Shown here: positions 52,363-64,000 of the stretch, in pieces
Layout of the letters: each line of letters begins with the position of its first letter
Position numbering within the stretch: position 1 is the stretch's first letter
Assembly (NCBI RefSeq): GCF_000829695.1
Contig: NZ_BBNN01000020.1
Coordinates: 215,225 to 279,224 of the forward strand
DNA length: 64,000 nt
Direction: 5' to 3'
From: Streptomyces sp. NBRC 110035
Lineage (GTDB): Bacteria > Actinomycetota > Actinomycetes > Streptomycetales > Streptomycetaceae
The notes under the pieces: generated by a model
The model's input: the letters and a program-made list of their open reading frames with translations, nothing else
Database searches by the model: none
What the model was told of the DNA's origin: nothing
Translations under genes and position numbers: made by a program

Positions 52363-54020
52363 GCCGTGCCTCCCCGGGCGCGGCCGGCGCCGGCACCGGC
52401 CGTCGGGGTCCGCAGCGGGAGGCGTGCCTCGAAGCGGGCGCCGCCGTCCTGTGCCGACGTCACCGTCAGCGTGCCGCCGTGGCGGCTCACCGCCTGCCGC
52501 ACCAGCGCCAGGCCCAGTCCCCGGCCACCCGGCCCGGACGGCTTGGTCGTGAAGCCCCGCTGGAAGACCGCCTCGGTGTGGTCCGGGTCCACGCCCGGAC
52601 CCGTGTCGGACACCCGCAGGATCAGCTCCGCGCGGGCGTCGGTGAGGGCGGTGACCGTCACCCGGGGATTCATGCCGCCCAGCGCGGCGTCCACCGCGTT
52701 GTCGATCAGGTTGCCCAGGATGGTGACCAGGTCCCGGGCGGGCAGGGTGTCCGGCAGCAGCCCGTCGTCCAGCCGGCTGTCCGGCGTGACCACCAGCTCC
52801 ACGCCCCGCTCGTTGGCCTGGGCGGTCTTGCCCAGCAGCAGCGCCGCGAGGACCGGTTCGCCCACCGCCGCCACCACCTGGTCGGTGAGCGCCTGGGCCA
52901 GTTCCAGCTCGGCGGTCGCGAAGTCCACCGCCTCCTCGGCCCGGCCCAGCTCGATCAGCGAGACGACGGTGTGCAGCCGGTTCGCCGCCTCGTGCGCCTG
53001 CGAGCGCAGCGCCTGGGTGAAGCCGCGCTCCGAGTCCAGCTCGCCCATCAGCGACTGGAGTTCGGTCACATCGCGCAGGGTCACCACGGTTCCGCGCTGC
53101 TCACCGCCGGACACCGGCGAGGTGTTCACCACCAGCACCCGGTCCGCCGTCAGATGCACCTCGTCGACCCGGGGCGCGGAGGCGAGCAGCGCGCCCGTCA
53201 GCGCCGCCGGAAGCCCGAGCTCCGCGACCGACCTGCCCACCACGTCCTCCTCCGGCCCCACACCCAGCAGCTCCCGGCCGCCGTCGTTGATCAACGCCAC
53301 CCTGTACTGCCCGTCCAGCATCAGGAGCCCCTCGCGCACGGCGTGCAGCGCGGCCTGATGGTAGTCGTGCATGCGGCTGAGCTCGGACGCGTTCATCCCG
53401 TGGGTGTGCCGGCGCAGCCGGGCGTTGATCACGTACGTGCCGATCGCACCGATCCCCAGGGCGGCGGACGCGGCCGCGAGCAGGGCGGTCAGCTGGCCCT
53501 GCGCGCGCTGGCTGATCTCCTCGACCCGGATCCCCGCACTGACCAGACCGACGATCCGGTCGCCGTCCAGGACCGGGGTGACCGCGCGGACGGACGGGCC
53601 GAGGGTGCCGGTGTACGTCTCGGTGAAGGTGCGCCCCTCGAGAGCGGCGGCGGTGTGGCCGCGGAACGCCAGGCCGATCTGGTCCGGGTCGGGGTGGGTC
53701 CAGCGGATGCCCCGCGGATCCATGATCGTGACGAAGTCGACGTCGGTGTCGCGCACCACCGCCAGCGCGTACGGCTGGAGCGTCGCCGAGGGGTCGGCCG
53801 TACGGATCGACTCCCGCACCGAGGGCGAGTCCGCGACGGACAGGGCCACCGCCGTGGCCTGGCGGCCCGCCGCGTCCTCCGCCTGGCTGCGGTCGCCGAC
53901 GTGGCTGACCAAGGCGTATCCCACCACGAGCACCGCTATCAGCACCGCCTGCATGGCGAAGAGCTGGGCCGCGAGGCTGCGGGGTTTCGGGAGGGCGATG
54001 CGCATCCCGTCAGTGTGCAT
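52359..54020 (-). CDS. CitA/DcuS-type sensor histidine kinase
   Basis: 553 residues. TM1 about 18-38, extracytoplasmic PAS/sCache-like ligand domain (about 40-175), TM2 about 177-199, cytoplasmic PAS (about 215-320), then the family's phosphoacceptor His343 in QAHEAANRLHTVVSL and a HATPase domain (NLIDNAVDAAL, DTGPGVDP, GRGLGLALVRQ). ATG 54020 is used; ATG 54005 (MRIALPKP) is an alternative and neither has a well-spaced Shine-Dalgarno. Senses carboxylates by family analogy. Divergent from dctA over 143 bases. Confidence 0.9.
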   Translation of the reverse strand: MHTDGMRIALPKPRSLAAQLFAMQAVLIAVLVVGYALVSHVGDRSQAEDAAGRQATAVALSVADSPSVRESIRTADPSATLQPYALAVVRDTDVDFVTIMDPRGIRWTHPDPDQIGLAFRGHTAAALEGRTFTETYTGTLGPSVRAVTPVLDGDRIVGLVSAGIRVEEISQRAQGQLTALLAAASAALGIGAIGTYVINARLRRHTHGMNASELSRMHDYHQAALHAVREGLLMLDGQYRVALINDGGRELLGVGPEEDVVGRSVAELGLPAALTGALLASAPRVDEVHLTADRVLVVNTSPVSGGEQRGTVVTLRDVTELQSLMGELDSERGFTQALRSQAHEAANRLHTVVSLIELGRAEEAVDFATAELELAQALTDQVVAAVGEPVLAALLLGKTAQANERGVELVVTPDSRLDDGLLPDTLPARDLVTILGNLIDNAVDAALGGMNPRVTVTALTDARAELILRVSDTGPGVDPDHTEAVFQRGFTTKPSGPGGRGLGLALVRQAVSRHGGTLTVTSAQDGGARFEARLPLRTPTAGAGAGRARGGTA

Positions 54021-54163
54021 CCCCCTGCGGGCGCGAACTCAATGAACGTAAGGGTGACCGCGCTCACAGGGCAGGACATAGTCACGGCAGTCCCCCCCGA
54101 CCCTCATCCCCCGGACGTGAGCCGCACGCCGGTGATGCCGACGACGTCGTCAAGGAGGCCGCC

Positions 54164-55564
54164 GTGACCAGCACAGCCGATACGGCACCTGCCGCTCCCC
54201 CAGTGAAGCGGGACCGCACGCACTATCTCTACATCGCGGTGATCATCGCGGTCGCCCTCGGCGTCGCCGTCGGCCTGCTGGCCCCCGGCTTCGCGGTCGA
54301 GCTGAAGCCGATCGGCACCGGGTTCGTGAACCTGATCAAGATGATGATCTCGCCGATCATCTTCTGCACCATCGTGCTGGGCATCGGCTCCGTGCGGAAG
54401 GCCGCCAAGGTCGGCGCCGTCGGCGGTATCGCCATGGGCTACTTCCTGGTGATGTCGCTGGTCGCGCTCGGCATCGGCCTGGTCGTCGGCAACATCCTGG
54501 ACCCGGGAACGGGGCTCGCGGTCACCGACGCGGTCAAGGAGACGGGCCAGGCCCAGGTCGACGCGGAGGCCAAGTCCACCACCGACTTCCTGCTCGGCAT
54601 CATCCCGACCACGATCGTGTCCGCCTTCACCCAGGGCGAGGTCCTGCAGACCCTGCTGGTCGCCCTGCTGTGCGGGTTCGCGCTGCAGGCCATGGGCAAG
54701 GCCGGCCAGCCGGTCCTGCGCGGCATCGAGCACATCCAGCGGCTGGTCTTCCGGGTCCTCGCCATGATCATGTGGGCTGCCCCGGTCGGTGCCTTCGGCG
54801 CCATGGCCGCCGTCACCGGAGCCTCGGGCGTGGACGCGCTGAAGAGCCTCGCGGTGCTGATGCTCGGCTTCTACATCACCTGTGTGCTGTTCATCTTCGT
54901 GGTGCTCGGCGCGCTGGTGCGGATCGTCGCGGGGCTGAACATCTGGTCGCTGTTCAGGTACCTGGGCCGTGAGTTCCTGCTGATCCTGTCCACCTCCTCG
55001 TCCGAGTCGGCGCTGCCGCGGCTCATCGCGAAGATGGAGCACCTGGGCGTCAGCAAGCCGGTCGTCGGCATCACCGTCCCCACCGGCTACTCCTTCAACC
55101 TCGACGGCACCATGATCTACATGACCATGGCCTCGCTGTTCATCGCCGACGCCCTGGGCACGCCGATGTCGATCGGCGAGCAGATCCCGCTGCTGCTCTT
55201 CCTGCTGGTCGCCTCCAAGGGCGCCGCCGGTGTCTCCGGTGCCGGCCTCGCGACGCTGGCCGGTGGCCTGCAGTCGCACAAGCCGGCCCTGGTGGACGGC
55301 ATCGGTCTCATCGTCGGCATCGACCGCCTGATGAGCGAGGCCCGCGCCCTGACCAACTTCGCGGGCAACGCGGTCGCCACGGTGCTGATCGGCACCTGGA
55401 CCAAGGAGATCGACAAGGAGCGGGTCGGACAGGTCCTCTCCGGCACCCTCCCCTTCGACGAGGCCACCCTGCTCGACGAGCACGGCAACGACGACCCCGC
55501 CGATCCCGCCGACCCCGCCGGGGCCCCCGCACCGGGCGGCGAGAAGGAACTCGCCAAGGCCTGA
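54164..55564 (+). CDS. dctA: C4-dicarboxylate:cation symporter DctA
   Basis: 466 residues. DAACS-family transporter for succinate, fumarate and malate. Motifs: FVNLIKMMISPIIFCTIVLG (N-terminal half), STSSSESALPRL (re-entrant hairpin serine-rich loop), PTGYSFNLDGTMIYMTMASLF and ALTNFAGNAVATVLIG. Eight or more membrane helices, Asp/Pro-rich cytoplasmic tail. GTG start after AGGAGG at 54151-54156. The divergent CitA/CitB-type system probably controls it. Confidence 0.95.
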   Translation: MTSTADTAPAAPPVKRDRTHYLYIAVIIAVALGVAVGLLAPGFAVELKPIGTGFVNLIKMMISPIIFCTIVLGIGSVRKAAKVGAVGGIAMGYFLVMSLVALGIGLVVGNILDPGTGLAVTDAVKETGQAQVDAEAKSTTDFLLGIIPTTIVSAFTQGEVLQTLLVALLCGFALQAMGKAGQPVLRGIEHIQRLVFRVLAMIMWAAPVGAFGAMAAVTGASGVDALKSLAVLMLGFYITCVLFIFVVLGALVRIVAGLNIWSLFRYLGREFLLILSTSSSESALPRLIAKMEHLGVSKPVVGITVPTGYSFNLDGTMIYMTMASLFIADALGTPMSIGEQIPLLLFLLVASKGAAGVSGAGLATLAGGLQSHKPALVDGIGLIVGIDRLMSEARALTNFAGNAVATVLIGTWTKEIDKERVGQVLSGTLPFDEATLLDEHGNDDPADPADPAGAPAPGGEKELAKA

Positions 55565-55570
55565 CCCACA

Positions 55571-55672
55571 GGCCCCTGCCTGCCGCACAGGGGCCGGCGC
55601 CCCAGTGCTCCCCCCCCCCGCCGCCGAGCGGCCGGACTCCCTCCCCCGTGAGCCCGGCCGCTCGGCCCTTTT
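55571..55672 (+). terminator. Double terminator after dctA with a 10-C tract between
   Basis: First stem GGCCCCTG/CAGGGGCC (55571-55578 with 55588-55595). Second, stronger stem GCCGAGCGGCCGG (55623-55635) with 55654-55666, followed by CCTTTTCC. Between them is a run of ten C residues (55610-55619), prone to length variation. Confidence 0.8.
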
Positions 55673-55716
55673 CCGTTCCGGTTCCGGGCCGGGACCCGGA
55701 ACCGTCCCGTCCCGCC

Positions 55717-55747
55717 TTGCCCTGACGCCGACGTCAGGGCTTACGTT
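55717..55747 (+). promoter_or_regulatory. MerR-type promoter with 19-bp spacer and dyad
   Basis: TTGCCC (55717-55722), 19-bp spacer, TACGTT (55742-55747). The spacer holds the dyad GCCCTGAC (55719-55726) and GTCAGGGC (55733-55740). Long spacer and centred dyad are hallmarks of MerR-activated promoters. The start point would fall at or next to the merR ATG (55755), so the mRNA is probably leaderless. Confidence 0.75.
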
Positions 55748-55754
55748 CACCGGT

Positions 55755-56180
55755 ATGCGAATCGGCGAGCTGGCCGCACGCGCCGGGACCACCACGCGGA
55801 CGCTGCGGTACTACGAATCACGGGGACTGCTGCCCGCGCGGCGTACGGGCAACAACCACCGGACGTACGAGGAGAGCGACCTGAATCTGCTGCGGCAGAT
55901 CCGGACGCTGCAGGACTTCGGGTTCGAGCTGGAGGAGACCCGGCCCTTCGTGGAGTGTCTGCGGGCCGGACACCCGAAGGGCGACGCGTGCCCCGCCTCG
56001 CTCGCGGTCTACCGGCGCAAGCTGGACGAACTCGACGCGCTCATCGGCGAGCTGCGGGCCGTACGGGCGAGCGTCGGGGAGCAGTTGGCGCGGGCGGAGA
56101 GGGCACGCGACGAACTGGCGGCCGACGCCGCGGTTCCGGGAGGTCCGGAACCGGTGTGCGAACTGGGAGGGCACAGGTGA
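55755..56180 (+). CDS. MerR-family transcriptional regulator
   Basis: 141 residues. N-terminal helix-turn-helix MRIGELAARAGTTTRTLRYY and wing GLLPARRTGNNHRTY. A coiled-coil dimer helix near 78-115 and a Pro/Glu tail follow. Only scattered cysteines (one in KGDACPASL, one near the end) are present, so metal sensing is not clearly indicated. It is coupled to a thioredoxin gene (GTG overlaps TGA), suggesting thiol or redox-linked control. Probably autoregulated via the 19-bp-spacer promoter. Confidence 0.9.
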   Translation: MRIGELAARAGTTTRTLRYYESRGLLPARRTGNNHRTYEESDLNLLRQIRTLQDFGFELEETRPFVECLRAGHPKGDACPASLAVYRRKLDELDALIGELRAVRASVGEQLARAERARDELAADAAVPGGPEPVCELGGHR

Positions 56181-56509
56181 GCAGGGCGAAAGACGTGAGG
56201 GAAGTGACCGACGCGGACTTCGCGGCGGAGGTGATCGAATCGTCGCTGCCGGTGCTGGTGGAGTTCACCGCCGACTGGTGTCCGCCGTGCCGGCAGATGG
56301 CACCGGTGCTGAGCGCGCTGGCCGCCGAGGAGAGCGGGCGGCTGAAGGTCGTCCAGCTGAACGTGGACGCCAACCCGGACACCACCAACGCGTACAAGGT
56401 GCTGTCGATGCCGACGTTCGTGGTGTTCCGAGGAGGTGAGCCGCTGCGGTCGATGGTGGGCGCCAGGCCCAAGCGGCGGCTGCTCGAGGAACTGGGCGAG
56501 GTGATCTGA
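56177..56509 (+). CDS. trxA: Thioredoxin
   Basis: 110 residues, complete thioredoxin with active site ADWCPPCRQM near residues 33-42 and the conserved cis-proline loop SMPTFVVF. Reduces protein disulfides with thioredoxin reductase. The GTG start overlaps the merR stop. The family normally has WCGPC; the WCPPC variant changes redox potential. Lies in an operon controlled by MerR, so probably a stress-inducible thioredoxin, not the main housekeeping copy. Confidence 0.93.
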   Translation: MSRAKDVREVTDADFAAEVIESSLPVLVEFTADWCPPCRQMAPVLSALAAEESGRLKVVQLNVDANPDTTNAYKVLSMPTFVVFRGGEPLRSMVGARPKRRLLEELGEVI

Positions 56510-56527
56510 GCCGGCACCGGCGCCGCA

Positions 56528-56569
56528 CAGAGGAAACCCCCGGGTAATTGCGCCCGGGGGTTTCCTCTG
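56528..56569 (+). terminator. Terminator after the merR-trx operon
   Basis: Perfect 17-bp stem CAGAGGAAACCCCCGGG (56528-56544) with 56553-56569, loop TAATTGCG, then an AT-richer sequence. Confidence 0.9.
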
Positions 56570-56652
56570 CGTATATTCGTTGACTCGCGACTTCAACAGA
56601 ATTGAGTCGCAAAGAAGTTCAGTGGGCACACTGTATCCGGGCGGGAGCAGAA

Positions 56653-58917
56653 TTGTCAAACAGCGAATATCCGGACCATGAATTCCGGCAGGAACAGGAA
56701 TTCATCGACGGACTGTACGCACGCGTGGACGCCCTGCGCGGTGACACCGAGGTGTCCCTCACGGACGCGCTCGGGCAGGGCAACACGCCCATGCAGGCCA
56801 GGCTGGAGCGGGACATCCTCGTCGCCGAGCGGTCCGGGCTGCTCGCGGCGCTGAACGCGGTGGACGGTTCGCTGTGCTTCGGCCGGATCGACCTCTCCTC
56901 GGGCGACACCCACCACATCGGCCGGATCGGCCTGCGCGCCGACGACGCCGAGCGCACCCCCGTCCTCGTCGACTGGCGCGCCGACGTCGCCCGCCCCTTC
57001 TACCTGGCCACCGGCCACACCCCGATGGGGCTGAGGCGCCGGCGGCACATCACCTCCGAGGGGCGCACGGTCACCGCCCTGCACGACGAGATCCTCGACC
57101 TCGGCGACGAGACCCGTACCGGCCACGAGGACCCGACCGGCGACGCCGTGCTGCTCGCCGCGCTCGACTCCGCGCGCACGGGCCGCATGGGCGACATCGT
57201 CCGCACCATCCAGGCGGACCAGGACCGCATCATCCGTGCCCCGCACCGCGGTGTCCTGGTGGTCGAGGGCGGCCCGGGCACCGGCAAGACCGCCGTCGCC
57301 CTGCACCGCGCCGCCTACCTCCTCTACGAGCACCGCGAGCTGCTGGCCCGCCGCGCCGTGCTGATCGTCGGCCCCAACCCGGCGTTCCTCGGCTACATCG
57401 GCGAGGTGCTGCCCAGCCTGGGCGAGACCGGCGTGCTCCTCGCGACCGTCGGCGAGCTGTTCCCCGGCGTGAAGGCCACCCGGGCGGACACGCCCGAGGC
57501 CGCCGCGGTGAAGGGCCGGGCCGACATGGCGGACGTCCTGACCGAGGTCGTCCGCAGCCGGCAGGCGCTGCCCGACCCGGTGATCACCATCGAGCACGAC
57601 CGCGAGATCCTGATGCTGGACGACGGCCTGGTGCGGGTCGCCCGCGAACGCACCCGCGCCGCCAAGCTGCCGCACAACGCGTCCCGCGAGTACTTCGAGG
57701 GCCACATCCTCAACGCGCTCACCGACATGGTCGCCGAACGCATCGGCACCGACCCGTACGACGGCACCAACCTGCTCGACCCCAGCGACATCACCCAGAT
57801 CCGCGACGAACTCGCCGAGAACCCCGACGTGTGGTCCGCCGTCGACCGGTTGTGGCCCCGGATCACCCCGCAGCGGCTGATCGCCGACTTCCTCGCCGCA
57901 CCCGAGGACTTCCTCCCGGCCCAGGACGCCGCCGCGATACGCCGCCCGGTGACCCGGCACTGGACCGTCGCCGACGTGCCACTGCTCGACGAGGCCGCCG
58001 AACTCCTCGGCGAGGACGAACGGTGGGTGCGCGAGCGGGCCGACCGGGAGCGGCGGACGCGGATCGCGTACGCCCAGGGCGTCCTGGACGTGTCGTACGC
58101 CTCGCGGACCTTCGAGTTCGACGACAAGGAGGACGACGACCCCGAATCCTCCGAGGTGCTGTCCGCGCACGACATCATCGACGCCGAACGCTTCGCCGAG
58201 CGGCACGAGGAGGAGGACCACCGCAGCGCCGCCGAACGGGCCGCCGCCGACCGCACCTGGGCGTTCGGGCACATCATCGTCGACGAGGCGCAGGAACTGT
58301 CGCCGATGGCCTGGCGGCTGCTGATGCGGCGCAGCCCGACCCGCTCGATGACCCTGGTCGGCGACCCGGCGCAGACCGCGGAGGCGGCCGGGGGCGGCTC
58401 CTGGGCGGACATCCTCGCCCCGTACGTGGAGGACCGCTGGGAGCACACCCGGCTCGGCGTCAACTACCGCACCCCGGCCGAGATCATGGACGTCGCGGCG
58501 GCCGTGGTCCGTGCCGAACACCCCGGCTTCGAGCCGCCCGGCTCGGTCCGCTCCACCGGCGTGCGCCCCTGGGCCCGCGCCACCGACGACCTGCCCGGTG
58601 CCGTCGCCAAGGCCGTCGCGGAGTTCGGCGGGCCCCAGGGCGGCCGGCTCGCGGTCATCGCCCCGCGCGACCTGCACCGCGCCCTGGCCGCCCGCCTCGA
58701 CGGGGTGACGGCGGGCGCCGAGCCCGACCTGACGCAGGAGGTCGTGCTGCTCGACCCGCGGCAGGCCAAGGGCCTGGAGTTCGATTCCGTCCTCGTGGTC
58801 GAACCGGGGCGCTACGGCACCAGCGACCTGTACGTGGCGCTGACCCGCGCCACCCAGCGGCTCGGCGTCCTGCACACCGGGCCGCTGCCGAAACCGCTGG
58901 CGGACACGCTGGCATGA
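56653..58917 (+). CDS. helD: HelD-like superfamily 1 helicase, RNA-polymerase associated
   Basis: 754 residues. UvrD/HelD-type with a coiled-coil N-terminal arm (about 1-75: EFRQEQEFIDGLYARV). Walker A GGPGTGKT at 206-213, Walker B VDEAQEL with Asp544, motif III LVGDPAQTA, motif IV-V GVNYRTPAEI, and motif VI VALTRATQRL. Actinobacterial HelD releases stalled RNA polymerase and can confer rifampicin tolerance. TTG 56653 is supported by GGGAG five bases upstream; TTG 56602 is an alternative start with no ribosome site. No rifampicin-associated palindrome is seen before it. Confidence 0.88.
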   Translation: MSNSEYPDHEFRQEQEFIDGLYARVDALRGDTEVSLTDALGQGNTPMQARLERDILVAERSGLLAALNAVDGSLCFGRIDLSSGDTHHIGRIGLRADDAERTPVLVDWRADVARPFYLATGHTPMGLRRRRHITSEGRTVTALHDEILDLGDETRTGHEDPTGDAVLLAALDSARTGRMGDIVRTIQADQDRIIRAPHRGVLVVEGGPGTGKTAVALHRAAYLLYEHRELLARRAVLIVGPNPAFLGYIGEVLPSLGETGVLLATVGELFPGVKATRADTPEAAAVKGRADMADVLTEVVRSRQALPDPVITIEHDREILMLDDGLVRVARERTRAAKLPHNASREYFEGHILNALTDMVAERIGTDPYDGTNLLDPSDITQIRDELAENPDVWSAVDRLWPRITPQRLIADFLAAPEDFLPAQDAAAIRRPVTRHWTVADVPLLDEAAELLGEDERWVRERADRERRTRIAYAQGVLDVSYASRTFEFDDKEDDDPESSEVLSAHDIIDAERFAERHEEEDHRSAAERAAADRTWAFGHIIVDEAQELSPMAWRLLMRRSPTRSMTLVGDPAQTAEAAGGGSWADILAPYVEDRWEHTRLGVNYRTPAEIMDVAAAVVRAEHPGFEPPGSVRSTGVRPWARATDDLPGAVAKAVAEFGGPQGGRLAVIAPRDLHRALAARLDGVTAGAEPDLTQEVVLLDPRQAKGLEFDSVLVVEPGRYGTSDLYVALTRATQRLGVLHTGPLPKPLADTLA

Positions 58918-58945
58918 CAGGAGGGCCCGGCGACGGCCGGACCGG

Positions 58946-61423
<2,478 letters not shown>

Positions 61424-61455
61424 GGACGGGGCCTCCTGAGAGAAGGGCGGGCGGG

Positions 61456-62913
61456 TCAGATCTGGTCGGTGCCGGCGAGTCTGCGCACCGCCGCCATCGG
61501 GACCGGGAGCCACTGAGGCCGGTGCCGGGCCTCGTACAGCACCTCGTAGACGGCCTTGTCCGTCTCGTAGGCGCGCAGCATCACGGGATCGGTGCGCGGG
61601 TCCCTGCCCGCCGCTTCCGCGTAGCCGGAGCAGTAGGCCGCCCGGCAGTGCTCGGCCCAGTCCGGCTGCGGCGGGTCCACGGAGCGGGCCGCGTAGTCGA
61701 AGGACCGCAGCATGCCGGCCACGTCCCGGACCACGGGCTGCGGCATCCGCCGCTCGGCGAGCGGCCGGGCCGGCTCGCCCTCGAAGTCGATCAGCGACCA
61801 CTCTCCCCCACCGCCGAAAGCGTGGGAGGGGCCCCCGGCCGGGGACCGCAGGCACTGGCCGAGATGCAGATCGCCGTGCACCCGCTGAGCGGTCCAGGTC
61901 TGCCCCTCGGCGGCCAGGTCCTCCAGCGCGGTGTACGCCGAGCCGAGACCGGCCGCGTACGGCCGCAGCGCGGGCACCGCCCGGACGGCCGCCGCCAGCC
62001 GCTCGGCCATGCCGGCGACCATGATCCGCAGCCGGCTGTGGCCCAGGGTGACCGTCGGCAGCGCGCGGGCCAGCGCGGTGTGCACCTCGGCGGTGGCCCG
62101 TCCCAGCGCGCGCGCCTCGGCGACGAAGTCCTCACCCTTGGCCAGCTCCCGCAGCGCCAGCTCCCACCCGTCCGTCGCGCCCTGCACGTACGGCTGGAGC
62201 ACACCCAGCACATGCGGTTCACCGGGGTCGGCCGGGTCCGGGTCCGCGACCAGCCACGCCGTGGGCGGCGGCACCCGCGGGCAGCCCTCGCGGGCCAGCG
62301 CCAGCGGCAGCTCCAGATCGGGGTTGACCCCGGGCACGATCCGGCGCAGCAGCTTCAGGACGAACGCGTCCCCGTAGACGACGGACGAGTTCGACTGCTC
62401 GACCGTCATCAGGCGCGGCACCAGACCGGGCCGGATCTCCTGCCCCGGGTCCCGCTCGAAGCGCAGAACGCCGATCCGGGCCCGGGTGCGCAGGGCCTCC
62501 AGGAGCAGTTCGGCGGGCCGGGCGTCGTGCAGGGCCTCGTAGACCGTCCGTCCGGCGAGCGGGCCCTCGCTCATGTGCCCGATCAGCGCGTTCGCCAGCC
62601 GGGGCGGCAGCGCCTCACGCACCCCGATCAGCAGCTGGTAGCAGTCACCGGGGCGGGCGGCGCCGCCCTCGGGGGCGGGCGAACCGGGTGGGACGGACGG
62701 GTCGGGCTGGTGGGCGCGGACGAGCAGGTGGTACAGGCCCAGCCGGGCGGTGGGCGGCAGCAGCTCGGTGGCCGCGACCAGGGTGAACCCGGTGACCGGC
62801 CGCCCCTTGCCCGCGAACCAGCGCTGTCGCGGCAGCCATTCCCTGAGCAGTGGATCCAGCGACACAAGGAGGCCGGGCGGGGGTGCGACCGTACGTATGA
62901 CGGCTTCCGACAT
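61456..62913 (-). CDS. pep2: Maltokinase Pep2 (maltose 1-phosphate forming)
   Basis: 485 residues. Phosphorylates maltose to maltose 1-phosphate with ATP, feeding GlgE. N-terminal cap [17 protein letters not shown] is diagnostic. Kinase catalytic segment [12 protein letters not shown] (HxDxxxxQ-type loop) and ID-FEGEP metal site follow. The starting ATG lies 95 bases after the treS stop. Downstream glgB begins after 32 bases, so the three genes are co-directional and probably co-transcribed. Confidence 0.93.
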   Translation of the reverse strand: MSEAVIRTVAPPPGLLVSLDPLLREWLPRQRWFAGKGRPVTGFTLVAATELLPPTARLGLYHLLVRAHQPDPSVPPGSPAPEGGAARPGDCYQLLIGVREALPPRLANALIGHMSEGPLAGRTVYEALHDARPAELLLEALRTRARIGVLRFERDPGQEIRPGLVPRLMTVEQSNSSVVYGDAFVLKLLRRIVPGVNPDLELPLALAREGCPRVPPPTAWLVADPDPADPGEPHVLGVLQPYVQGATDGWELALRELAKGEDFVAEARALGRATAEVHTALARALPTVTLGHSRLRIMVAGMAERLAAAVRAVPALRPYAAGLGSAYTALEDLAAEGQTWTAQRVHGDLHLGQCLRSPAGGPSHAFGGGGEWSLIDFEGEPARPLAERRMPQPVVRDVAGMLRSFDYAARSVDPPQPDWAEHCRAAYCSGYAEAAGRDPRTDPVMLRAYETDKAVYEVLYEARHRPQWLPVPMAAVRRLAGTDQI

Positions 62914-63008
62914 TTCAGTCGCGTCCTTTCCCCGGGATCGTCGGGGTGTTACTGATGCGTGCCCCGGGCGGGGCGGGAGAAACCGCCCCACCCCGGGTTC
63001 CCTGCGTG

Positions 63009-64000
<992 letters not shown>

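Noticed and set aside
56656..58875. 739-codon frame antisense to helD
   Set aside because: Antisense shadow with Gly/Val/Asp-rich composition; helD itself has all helicase motifs.

Overview
The window is high-GC DNA with GTG/TTG starts, stop-start overlaps (ATGA/GTGA) and third-position G/C bias. Together with diagnostic genes (the Scy and FilP coiled-coil polarity proteins, NucS, a GlgE-pathway cluster, SCO5389-type protein), this identifies a Streptomyces chromosome, core arm rather than a terminal region. From memory, the gene order follows the S. coelicolor SCO538x-SCO544x segment; no database search was run. I see no rRNA, tRNA, CRISPR array, prophage or insertion sequence.

Left part (0.2-21.7 kb): two small membrane proteins; PduO-type cobalamin adenosyltransferase; a secreted M15 peptidase; 3-hydroxybutyryl-CoA dehydrogenase; a STAS protein; a large NTPase with a membrane-anchored acidic tail; NucS; an LLM oxidoreductase with one TTA codon; an ABC-transporter locus carrying an internal deletion; FilP and Scy; and methylmalonyl-CoA epimerase, acetyl-CoA acetyltransferase and MeaB. 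With PduO and the downstream IcmA these form a loose coenzyme-B12 / short-chain acyl-CoA neighbourhood.

Middle part (22-46 kb): a PepSY protein divergent from an OmpR-type two-component system, both with long aspartate runs; a MarR regulator; three AIM24 paralogues; two DUF3817 proteins; a TetR-controlled operon with two clear palindromic operators; MarR-DUF3817-icmA, with a 24-bp perfect palindrome before icmA; a thioredoxin-fold co-chaperone; a three-gene membrane/secreted set (DUF6230, DUF6114, acidic secreted protein); and central-carbon genes pyk, ackA-pta and pfkA.

Hydrogenase remnant (45.7-51.4 kb): the most unusual region. It retains hypE, DUF6400-like, DUF5947-like and DUF6084-like genes. 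The [NiFe] hydrogenase large-subunit gene is reduced to about its last 190-200 codons, hypD to its C-terminal domain fused out of frame to another truncated gene, and a NifU-like gene carries a frameshift. No small subunit, maturation protease, hypA, hypB, hypC or hypF is present. This reads as a recently decaying actinobacterial uptake-hydrogenase operon.

Right part (51.6-64 kb): a CitA/CitB-type two-component system divergent from dctA; a MerR-thioredoxin operon behind a 19-bp-spacer promoter; a HelD-like helicase; and glgB-pep2-treS (treS runs off the window), which join trehalose to maltose-1-phosphate/alpha-glucan metabolism.
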